This document shows, piece by piece, positions 36,236 to 43,538 of a DNA stretch of 64,000 nt; positions within the stretch are counted from its first letter, which is position 1; each line of letters opens with the position of its first letter. Source of the stretch: Amycolatopsis thermophila (GTDB lineage Bacteria; Actinomycetota; Actinomycetes; Mycobacteriales; Pseudonocardiaceae); assembly GCF_030814215.1 (NCBI RefSeq), contig NZ_JAUSUT010000001.1, forward strand, positions 4,278,001 through 4,342,000, in the 5' to 3' direction. The position numbers and the translations under genes are program-made. Under the pieces are notes generated by a model, which saw only the letters and a program-made list of their open reading frames with translations, ran no database searches and was not told the DNA's origin.

Positions 36236-37368
36236 GCTCGCGCTCGGCACGCACGCCGGTTCGCAGCCTGCGGGCGCGCATCACGCTGCTCGCCACCGGG
36301 CTGGCGGCCGGCGTGAGCCTCGTGCTGCTCTGGCTCGCCTGGACCCTGGTGGGCGACGCGGTGGCCGCCGTCCCGCAGATGCCGCCCGGCACGGTGGTGC
36401 GGGTCGACGGGGTGGACGTGGACGCCACCGCGCTCGCCGCCCACCTGCGGGACCACGCGCGCGACAAGATGCTGCTCGCCGGCAGCATCGCGTTCTGCTG
36501 CGTCGTGCTGGCCACCGCGATCCTGGCCTGGACGTTCACCTCGCGCGTGCTGCGGCCGCTGCGGGACATCACCGGCACCGCGCGGCGGCTGTCGGTCGAA
36601 TCGCTGGGCGAGCGCATCGGCGACGTCGACGCCCGCGGTGAGCTGGCCGAGCTGGCCCAGACGTTCGACGCGATGCTGGACCGGTTGCAGGCGGCGTTCG
36701 AGGCGCAGCGGCACTTCGTCGCCAACGCCAGCCACGAGCTGCGCACGCCGCTGTCGGTGATCCGCACCGAGCTGGACGTCACGCTCGCCGACGACCGGGC
36801 CGACACGGCGGAGCTGCGGCGCATGGCGGAGGTGGTGCGGGACGCGACCGAGCGCGCGAACCAGCTCGTCGGGTCGCTGCTGCTGCTGGCGCGCACCGAC
36901 GGCGCGGGGCTGGCGGTCACCGAGCCGGTCGACCTCGCGGCACTGGTGGCCAGCGCGTGGCGGGCGGTGTCCGGGGAGGCCGACCAGCGCGGCCTCAAGA
37001 CCACGTTCCACGTCGAGCCGGCCTGGACCACCGGCGATCCCGCGCTGCTCGAACGCATCGCCGGCAACCTGCTGGAGAACGCGGTGCGGCACAACGCCGA
37101 CGGCGGCTGGATCGAGGTCACCACGCAGCCCGGCGCGCAGTGGTCGACGCTGCGGGTGCGCTCCTCCGGCGCGCTGGTCGACCCGGCGACGGTGGGGGAG
37201 CTGTTCGAGCCGTTCCGCCGCGCGGGCGTGGCGCGCACGGCCCGGCACGGTGCCGGGCTCGGGTTGTCGATCGTGCGGGCCGCGGTCGAGGCGCACGACG
37301 GGCTGGTGAGCGCCGAACCGGTGGTCGGCGGCGGGCTGGCCGTCACCGTCCGGCTGCCCGCTCGCTGA
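36232..37368 (+). CDS. Sensor histidine kinase of the coupled two-component system
   Basis: A 378 aa protein: one N-terminal span (ITLLATGLAAGVSLVLLWLA), a short periplasmic loop, a second span (CCVVLATAILAWTF), HAMP, dimerisation helix with the phospho-acceptor His in FVANASHELRTPL, and an ATPase domain with LLENAVRHN (N box) and HGAGLGLSIV (G2 box). The G1 region is degenerate (VRSSGALVDPATVG in place of D-x-G-x-G), which occurs in some active kinases. It shares a GTGA overlap with its regulator. The sensed signal is unknown. Confidence 0.93.
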   Translation: MSSRSARTPVRSLRARITLLATGLAAGVSLVLLWLAWTLVGDAVAAVPQMPPGTVVRVDGVDVDATALAAHLRDHARDKMLLAGSIAFCCVVLATAILAWTFTSRVLRPLRDITGTARRLSVESLGERIGDVDARGELAELAQTFDAMLDRLQAAFEAQRHFVANASHELRTPLSVIRTELDVTLADDRADTAELRRMAEVVRDATERANQLVGSLLLLARTDGAGLAVTEPVDLAALVASAWRAVSGEADQRGLKTTFHVEPAWTTGDPALLERIAGNLLENAVRHNADGGWIEVTTQPGAQWSTLRVRSSGALVDPATVGELFEPFRRAGVARTARHGAGLGLSIVRAAVEAHDGLVSAEPVVGGGLAVTVRLPAR

Positions 37369-37383
37369 GTTACGGTTCAGGGC

Positions 37384-38196
37384 ATGGTGCCTTCGATCCG
37401 GTTGAACAACGACGTCGAGCTGCCCGCACTCGGGTTCGGGGTCTACAAGCTGCCCGACGACGAGGTCGAGGCGGCGATGCGCGTCGCGATCGAGGCCGGC
37501 TACCGCAGCTTCGACACGGCGACGTTGTACGGCAACGAGCGCGGGGTGGGCGCGGCCGTCCGCTCGTCCGGGCTGCCGCGCGAGGAGCTGTTCGTCACCA
37601 CCAAGCTGTGGAACACCGAGCACGGCTACGACCGGGCGCTCAAGGCGTTCGACGGGAGCCTGCGGCTGCTCGGGCTCGACTACGTCGACCTGTACCTGAT
37701 CCACTGGCCGGTACCCAGCCAGGACCGCTACGTCGAGACGTGGCGCGCGCTGGAGAAGATCCTCGCCGACGGGAAGGCCCGCGCGATCGGCGTGTCGAAC
37801 TTCCAGATCCCGCACCTGGAGCGGCTGATGGACGAGACCGAGGTCGTGCCCGCGGTCAACCAGGTCGAACTGCACCCCGGCCTGCAGCAGGCGGCCCTGC
37901 GCGCCTTCCACGAGCAGCACGGCATCGTCACCGAGGCGTGGAGCCCGCTGGCACGGGGACGCCGGCTCGACAGCGAGGTCGTGCGGACGGTCGCCCGCAA
38001 GCACGGCAAGACCCCGGCCCAGGTGGTGCTGCGGTGGCACATCGAGATGGGCCACATGATCATCCCGAAGTCGGCGACGCCGAGCCGCATCCGGGAGAAC
38101 ATCGACATCTTCGACTTCGAGCTGGACGCCCACGACATCGCCGGGTTCGCCACCCTGGAGGCCGGCGACCGCCTCGGCCCGCACCCGGACGCCTGA
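37384..38196 (+). CDS. Aldo/keto reductase
   Basis: A 270 aa (alpha/beta)8 NADPH-dependent oxidoreductase. The tetrad is visible: Asp in SFDTATLYGNE, Tyr in the same segment, Lys in TTKLWNTEHG and His in LIHWPVPSQD. GVSNFQIPHLERLM and IIPKSATPSRIRENI (NADPH phosphate-binding) are AKR5-type signatures, close to 2,5-diketo-D-gluconate reductases and morphine-like dehydrogenases. The substrate is unknown. It begins 16 bp after the histidine kinase and may be in the same transcript. It ends at a strong hairpin. Confidence 0.94.
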   Translation: MVPSIRLNNDVELPALGFGVYKLPDDEVEAAMRVAIEAGYRSFDTATLYGNERGVGAAVRSSGLPREELFVTTKLWNTEHGYDRALKAFDGSLRLLGLDYVDLYLIHWPVPSQDRYVETWRALEKILADGKARAIGVSNFQIPHLERLMDETEVVPAVNQVELHPGLQQAALRAFHEQHGIVTEAWSPLARGRRLDSEVVRTVARKHGKTPAQVVLRWHIEMGHMIIPKSATPSRIRENIDIFDFELDAHDIAGFATLEAGDRLGPHPDA

Positions 38197-38200
38197 GGGT

Positions 38201-38230
38201 CGCGCCGTGCGGGTCACCCCGCACGGCGCG
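38201..38230. terminator. Bidirectional terminator
   Basis: A perfect 13 bp stem (38201-38213 with 38218-38230, CGCGCCGTGCGGG) around a TCAC loop, between the convergent aldo/keto reductase and hydrolase genes. Confidence 0.85.
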
Positions 38231-38234
38231 CGGG

Positions 38235-39011
38235 TCAGTTCGACGGGGCCACGGCCGCGGTCAGGTGCTCGGCCAGCACGTCCGGACCCTGGACGTGGGC
38301 GAGGTGGCCCTGCCCGGGCAGCACGACCCGGCGGGCCCGGGGCAGCGCCCGCTCGAACTTCGCGAACGCCGTGCCGTACGGCGCCGTGCCCTCGTTCATC
38401 TCGCCCAGCAGCAGCGTGACCGGTGCGGCGATGTCGCGGTAGCGGTCGAACGCCGGTTCGTGGGCGTTGAGGGCGGTCAGTTCCCCGGCGAGCGGGTGCG
38501 CCAGCGGCCGCAGCACCGGCCAGGCCGGGCTCTGCCGCAGCTCCGCCACGTACTCCGCCGAGAACCCCGACACGACGCGGTTCACGATCTCCACCGCGCG
38601 GTCGAGGTCACCCTCGGCCGCCCGCAGCGGTTCGAGCGCGTCCGTCCCGAACGGGCTCGACACCGGCTCGTAGGCGATCACCGACAGCAGGTCGTCGCGT
38701 TCGACCGCGGCTTCCAGCGCGATCAGCCCTCCGTAACTCCAGCCGAACAGCTCCGCCGGCTCGCCGAGCGCGTCGAGGACGGCGTGCAGGTCGTCGATCT
38801 CGGTGCGCACCGAGTACCCGTGCCCGAGCGGGCCGCTGGGGACCCGGCCCCGCCGGTTGAGCACGACGACCGGGTTGGGCAGCGCCAGGTGATCGACCAC
38901 CGGCCGCCAGGACGCGGCGTCAGCCATCACCCCGGGCAGGATGACCAGCGGCGCACCCGCACCGTCCCTTCGTTCGGCGACCAGCGTCGTGCCCGCACGG
39001 TTGACTCGCAT
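38235..39011 (-). CDS. Alpha/beta hydrolase
   Basis: A 258 aa protein. LVILPGVMADAASWRPVV gives the oxyanion-hole strand, ELFGWSYGGLIALEA the nucleophile elbow (G-W-S-Y-G-G), LGEMNEGTAPYG the acid region and LPGQGHLAHVQ the catalytic His. It is a soluble esterase/thioesterase-like enzyme of unknown substrate. It is the last gene in the minus-strand amidase-nitrilase-membrane protein operon, 10 bp after the membrane gene, suggesting a shared catabolic pathway. Confidence 0.9.
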   Translation of the reverse strand: MRVNRAGTTLVAERRDGAGAPLVILPGVMADAASWRPVVDHLALPNPVVVLNRRGRVPSGPLGHGYSVRTEIDDLHAVLDALGEPAELFGWSYGGLIALEAAVERDDLLSVIAYEPVSSPFGTDALEPLRAAEGDLDRAVEIVNRVVSGFSAEYVAELRQSPAWPVLRPLAHPLAGELTALNAHEPAFDRYRDIAAPVTLLLGEMNEGTAPYGTAFAKFERALPRARRVVLPGQGHLAHVQGPDVLAEHLTAAVAPSN

Positions 39012-39021
39012 GGAAGTCCTT

Positions 39022-40208
39022 TCAGGAGAGGAACGAACCCAGGAGGGGAACGACGGCCGCGGTGCACACCGTCATGGAGAACACGTTGCCCGCGAACGGA
39101 TGCACACCGGCCGGAACGCGGCGCGACGCGAACGCCGCGAGCGGTGGAGCGAAGACCGCGCCCAGCACCGCTCCACCGAGGACGGCCGTCCACGTCGGAC
39201 CGTAGGTGAGCACCACCGCCGGTGCGACGGACACGATCGGCACGAACGTCGGGTACCAGCCGTGGCGCGCCCACTGGCGCCGGTAGAGCAGCACGCCGAG
39301 CGTGGCGGTCAGGACCTGCGCGGCGAGCAGGGCCGGCAGCAGCCCGCTGCCGTACACCGGGGTCAGCGGGTTGAGCAGGTAGGTCAGCAGCGTCCCGGCG
39401 AGCAGCCCGAGCGAGGCGATTTCGTTGCCGTGGAAGGGTGCTTCGGTGAAGTCGGCGAGCACGCGGCGCACCACCCACCCCGCGCCCTGCCGCGGGGGCG
39501 TCCCGGCCGCGGCGGGCGGGCCGGCCGGCCGGGGCAGCCACGGCATCAGGCGGCACAGCGGGAACGCGATCAGCGCGCTGACCCACATGGCCGTCACGTT
39601 GCCGACGACGGCCGGCAGCCCCAACGGCGGGCACGCGTAGTTGACCAGAACCAACGCCACCGGGGTGGTCAGCGCGGCCCCGAGGACGGCGCCGGTCACG
39701 GCCACCCGCCACCCCGCGCCGTAGGTCAGCACGACCGCCGGGGGCACCGACACGAAGGCCACGAACGTCGGCTGCCACGCGCCGGTCGCGGGGATCGTCC
39801 AGCCCCACGCGAGGTTCGCCAGCAGCACCCCGAGCAGGGCGGACGCGGTCACCCACGGCCACAACCCGGTGCCGGCGCTGATGCCGAACCGGCCCAGCGC
39901 CGGCGGCGCTTCCACCCGGTGTGCGCGATCCAGCCACCGGCCAGCAGCCCGAGACCACCGAGACCGGACTTGACGAACTGCGCTTCGGTCGTGTCGCCGA
40001 GCACCCAGCGCAGGAACTGCGGGATCCGGCGGTAGGCCTGCTCCTGCCACTCGGTGTACCCGGGCAGGACGTGCGGCAGCGAGCCGGAGACGCGGGCCAG
40101 CAACAGGGCCAGACCGGTCGTCACGGCCACCAGCGCACCGCCGGCGAGCCAGCGCCCCAGGGCCGTGGGCCGTTTGGTGTCCGTCTGCGCGGTGGCGAGG
40201 CTCGTCAT
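39022..40208 (-). pseudogene. Internally duplicated integral membrane protein, split by an apparent frameshift
   Basis: Two frames together form one protein of about 390 aa: the first (from ATG 40208, coupled to the nitrilase stop) runs to about 39920 with GDTTEAQFVKSGLGGLG; the second continues from LGRFGISAGTGLWPW. The sequence has two similar halves: WQPTFVAFVSVPPAVVLTYG and WYPTFVPIVSVAPAVVLTYG, and GDTTEAQF and ADFTEAPF. The first half spans the junction, which shows that the frames belong together. A one-base loss near 39890-39925 (or -1 slippage) explains it. It is polytopic; I cannot name the family. Confidence 0.7.
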
Positions 40209-41083
40209 CGCGGGTACTCCTCGCCGCCGCGGTAGCCCAGCCGCGGGTCGTAGAGGTCCGTGCGCCGGTCGCGGGGCAGGTCGTTCAGGTCGTTCCAGAT
40301 CGCGGCCGACCGGGTGGCCATCAGGTCGAGTTCGGCCTGCACGATCGCCTCGCCCTCGGGCTTGGCGACCTCGCTCGCCGGCCAGCCGTTGGTGCCGGTG
40401 ATCAGCGAGCAGCCGAGGAACTTCGCGCCGCGTTCCTCACCGACGCGGTCCGCGGCCACGATCGGCACGTGGTTGACGTGCGACGCCGTCATGGTCAGGT
40501 AGGCCGCCATGCACCTGCCGGCCTCGTCGAACAGCGGCGGCGGCGTCCACACCCAGTTGTTGGTGCTGCAGATGACGTCGGCGCCCTGCACCGCGAGCAG
40601 GCGGGCGACCTCCGGGAACCAGATGTCCCAGCAGATCAGCATCCCGATCCGCCCGATGCGCGTGTCGAACACCGGGAACCCGAGGTCGCCGGGTGTGAAG
40701 ACGAGCTTCTCCCGGTGCCACAGGTGGGTCTTGCGGTACTTCCCGATGAACCCGTCCGGTCCGATGAGGACGGCCGTGTCGAACAGCCGCACACCGTCCA
40801 CTTCGGTCAGGCCGCCGACGAGGTGGATGCCGCGGGAACGCGCCAGGTCCGTCCACGCCTGCACGGTCGGCCCGGTCAGGTCCTCCGCGTGGGCGTAGGC
40901 CTCTTCCCGGGTGGCGAACGAGTAGCCGGTGTTGACCAGTTCGGGCAGCACGACGAGGTCGGCGCCGCGGTCGGCGGCCTCGGTGATCAGCTCCAGGGTC
41001 CGGGTGAGGTTCTTGTCCTTGTTCTCCAGCCCGACCTGGGGATCGCACTGGATCGCGGCGGCGGTGATGACACTGGTCGACAT
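40205..41083 (-). CDS. Carbon-nitrogen hydrolase (nitrilase superfamily)
   Basis: A 292 aa enzyme. The Glu-Lys-Cys triad is visible: LVVLPELVNTGYS (Glu), KYRKTHLWHRE (Lys) and GMLICWDIWFPEVARLLA (Cys). ICSTNNWVWTPPP and LGCSLITGTNGW resemble plant nitrilase-like and beta-ureidopropionase branches. It hydrolyses an amide or N-carbamoyl compound of unknown identity. It is 10 bp downstream of the amidase and overlaps the start of the membrane gene (ATGA), so all belong to one operon controlled by LacI. Confidence 0.92.
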   Translation of the reverse strand: MSTSVITAAAIQCDPQVGLENKDKNLTRTLELITEAADRGADLVVLPELVNTGYSFATREEAYAHAEDLTGPTVQAWTDLARSRGIHLVGGLTEVDGVRLFDTAVLIGPDGFIGKYRKTHLWHREKLVFTPGDLGFPVFDTRIGRIGMLICWDIWFPEVARLLAVQGADVICSTNNWVWTPPPLFDEAGRCMAAYLTMTASHVNHVPIVAADRVGEERGAKFLGCSLITGTNGWPASEVAKPEGEAIVQAELDLMATRSAAIWNDLNDLPRDRRTDLYDPRLGYRGGEEYPR

Positions 41084-41093
41084 CGTTGTCCTT

Positions 41094-42338
41094 TCAGAGG
41101 GTTTCGGCGAGGGTCAGCAGGCGGTGCTCGGAGCCGGGCGGGCCGACGAGCTGCAGCCCGGTGGGCAGGTCACCGGCGAGGCCGGCGGGGATCGACAGGG
41201 CGGGCAGTCCGAGGACGCTCCACGGGCTGGTCAGGGACAGCAGCGCGGTCCGCACGTCGCCGAGGTCGCAGGTGCGGGCGTCCACCGGTGGCGCGGTCAT
41301 CGGGACCGTCGGCAGGATCAGGAACGCGTTGTCCTGGAACAGCTTCCGGACATCGTCTCGCACCCGGTCGCGGAGGTCGCGGGCTCGGACGTACTCCCAG
41401 CCGCGGACCTCGCTGCCGGCTCGGAGCCGGTCCCGCACCTCGTCGCCGAAGAGTTCGGGTGCGTCCCGGAAGCGCTCCGCGTGCACGGCGAAAGCCTCGC
41501 TGCCCTGGATGACCGCGTACGCCGCGCGCAGCTCGCCGGCATGGGGTATCTCCTCCGGCGCGACCTCCACCAGGCGCCCGGACTCGAGGGACGGCGTCGT
41601 GCCGCTCAGGACGGTCCACAGGAGCCGGCAATCCGCGGCGGTGCGGGCCAGCGGACCGACGGTGTCGAGGGAGGGCGCCAGCGGGAGGACGCCGTCCGGG
41701 GACACCGCGCCGTGGGTCGGTTTGAGGCCCACGACCCCGCACAGCGCGGCCGGGATCCGGATCGACCCGCCGGTGTCGGTGCCCAGCGCGAGCGGGACGA
41801 CACCGGCCGCGACCGCCGCGGCCGATCCGCTGCTCGAGCCGCCGCTCATCCGGCCGGGCTCGTACGGGTTGCGGGTCGGGCCGGCGGCCGCGCGGTCGCC
41901 CGTCGGGCCGAGGGCGATCTCGTGCGTCGCCGTCTTGCCGAGGACGACGGCTCCGGCGGCGCGCAGCCGTCGCACGCAATCCGCGTCCCGCTCCGCCACG
42001 TGCCCGGCGAAGTGGCGGGACCCGGCCGTCGTGGGCAGGCCGCGCACGTCGATCAGGTCCTTGATCGCGATCGGGATGCCGTGCAGCGGTCCGCGGTCGC
42101 GCCCGGTGGCGAGTTCGCGGTCGGCCTCGTCCGCGGCGCGGCGCGCCCCGTCGTCCAGCGTCGTGAAGGCGTTGATCACGGTTTGCCACCGCGCCGCCTC
42201 GGCCAAGGCGGTCTCGGTCAGCTCCCGGGCGGTGACCCGCCCGGAGCGCAGGTCCGCGGCCAGCTCGGCGACGGACCGGTGGGCGAAGAACCCGGCGCCG
42301 GGTGGGGGAGCGAGCCTCGTCCCCAGGGAAGACGACAC
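41094..42338 (-). CDS. Amidase signature family enzyme
   Basis: A 414 aa protein. IAIKDLIDVRGLPTTAG carries the catalytic Lys, GGSSSGSAAAVAAG the Ser-cis-Ser nucleophile motif, and ALGTDTGGSIRIPAA the tunnel segment. The length is typical of short bacterial amidases. It is the first gene of a minus-strand operon (amidase, nitrilase, membrane protein, hydrolase) and its promoter faces perfect LacI operators at 42358-42400. Two amide-cleaving enzymes in one operon suggest stepwise breakdown of an amide compound; the substrate is unknown. Confidence 0.93.
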   Translation of the reverse strand: MSSSLGTRLAPPPGAGFFAHRSVAELAADLRSGRVTARELTETALAEAARWQTVINAFTTLDDGARRAADEADRELATGRDRGPLHGIPIAIKDLIDVRGLPTTAGSRHFAGHVAERDADCVRRLRAAGAVVLGKTATHEIALGPTGDRAAAGPTRNPYEPGRMSGGSSSGSAAAVAAGVVPLALGTDTGGSIRIPAALCGVVGLKPTHGAVSPDGVLPLAPSLDTVGPLARTAADCRLLWTVLSGTTPSLESGRLVEVAPEEIPHAGELRAAYAVIQGSEAFAVHAERFRDAPELFGDEVRDRLRAGSEVRGWEYVRARDLRDRVRDDVRKLFQDNAFLILPTVPMTAPPVDARTCDLGDVRTALLSLTSPWSVLGLPALSIPAGLAGDLPTGLQLVGPPGSEHRLLTLAETL

Positions 42339-42357
42339 AGCGGTCCTTTCCGTTGCT

Positions 42358-42415
42358 CAAACGTTTGGGTCCGTGTCACGACGCGACCCAAACGTTTGGG
42401 AAAATCGTTTGGGTA
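42358..42415. promoter_or_regulatory. Cluster of LacI operators between the amidase operon and the lacI gene
   Basis: Palindrome CAAACGTTTG (42358-42367), a perfect CCCAAACGTTTGGG (42387-42400), and an ATCGTTTGGG half-site (42404-42413). They lie 20-80 bp from the amidase start and 64-120 bp upstream of the lacI start. LacI-family operators have this central CG palindrome, so both directions are probably repressed. TAGTAT (42415-42420) is a possible -10 for the lacI gene. Confidence 0.9.
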
Positions 42416-42478
42416 GTATTAAGGGCCCGGAACGGCCGCCTGTCAAGTGGCGGTCTCGGGCGAGAGGCTGGGGCGGAA

Positions 42479-43492
42479 GTGGGCCGAGAGGACCGGAAGC
42501 GGCCGGCCACGCTGCGGACCATCGCGCAGAGCGCCGGGGTCGACGTGTCGACGGTGTCGCGGGTGCTGAACGGGTCGCCGGAGGACGCGGCCCGCGCCGC
42601 CTCGCGCGAGACCGCCGACGCGATCCGCGAGTGGGCCGCCCGGCTGGACTACCGGCCCAACCCGCACGCGAAGAGCCTGCGCACCCAGCGCAGCAACCTC
42701 GTCGGCGTCCTGGTGCCCCGGCTGTCCGACGTCGTCCTCGCGACCATCTACGAGGGCATCGAGGACGCGGCGGCGCGGCACGGGTTCGCGACGTTCGTGA
42801 TGAACAGCCACGACCGGCCCGACGAGCAGCGCGCGCGGACCGAGCTGGCCCTCTCGCGGCGCGTGGACGGTCTCGTGTTCGGCGACGCGCACCACGACGG
42901 CGGCTTCGTCGACGAGATCGCGCAGCGGCGCATCCCGTTCGTGCTGGTCAGCCGCCACGCGGGCGGGCACCCCTCGGTCACCTGCGACGACTATCGCGGC
43001 GGGCGGCTGGTGGCCGCGCACTTCCTGGAGCGCGGGCACCGGCGGACCGCGGTGATCGCCGGTGAGCCGTTCGCGAGCACCGGGATCGACCGCACGGCCG
43101 GGTTCGTGGACCGCTACCGCGAGGAGGGCCTCGACGTCGCGACCGTCCACTCCCGGTTCGACACCGCGGGCGGCCACCAGGCGGCCGAGCAGTTGCTGAC
43201 GGAGGTGGAGCCCACGGCGATCTTCGCCGTCAACGACTTCGCCGCGATCGGGGCCCTCGGCGCCGTGCGGGACGCGCGCCTGCGCCCCGGGGCGGACGTC
43301 GCCGTGGCCGGGTTCAACGACACCCCGCTCGCGGCCGAACTGCCGGTGCCGTTGACCAGCGTCCGCTCACCGATGCACGAGATGGGCCGTCGCGCGCTCG
43401 AACTGCTCATGACCGTCCTCGACGGAGGGACACCGGAGTCGCAACGCCTCGAGCCGGAACTGATCGTGCGCGCCTCCACGGCCAGGCCATGA
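42479..43492 (+). CDS. LacI-family transcriptional repressor
   Basis: A 337 aa protein starting at GTG 42479. The DNA-binding domain is LRTIAQSAGVDVSTVSRVLN with the hinge helix PHAKSLRTQRSNLVGVLVPR; the rest is a periplasmic-binding-like effector domain (GLVFGD, VNDFAAIGALGAVRDARLRP). It is divergent from the amidase operon and flanked by strong operators, so it should repress that operon and probably itself. The inducer is unknown; LacI regulators usually sense sugars, but here the operon degrades amides. Confidence 0.94.
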   Translation: MGREDRKRPATLRTIAQSAGVDVSTVSRVLNGSPEDAARAASRETADAIREWAARLDYRPNPHAKSLRTQRSNLVGVLVPRLSDVVLATIYEGIEDAAARHGFATFVMNSHDRPDEQRARTELALSRRVDGLVFGDAHHDGGFVDEIAQRRIPFVLVSRHAGGHPSVTCDDYRGGRLVAAHFLERGHRRTAVIAGEPFASTGIDRTAGFVDRYREEGLDVATVHSRFDTAGGHQAAEQLLTEVEPTAIFAVNDFAAIGALGAVRDARLRPGADVAVAGFNDTPLAAELPVPLTSVRSPMHEMGRRALELLMTVLDGGTPESQRLEPELIVRASTARP

Positions 43493-43493
43493 C

Positions 43494-43528
43494 GAAGCCC
43501 CTTCACGGCAGCACCGTGAAGGGGCTTC
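43494..43528. terminator. Bidirectional terminator between lacI and fadB
   Basis: A perfect 15 bp stem (GAAGCCCCTTCACGG, 43494-43508, with 43514-43528) around a CAGCA loop, immediately after the lacI stop and before the fadB stop. Confidence 0.92.
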
Positions 43529-43538
43529 GGTCACCTGG

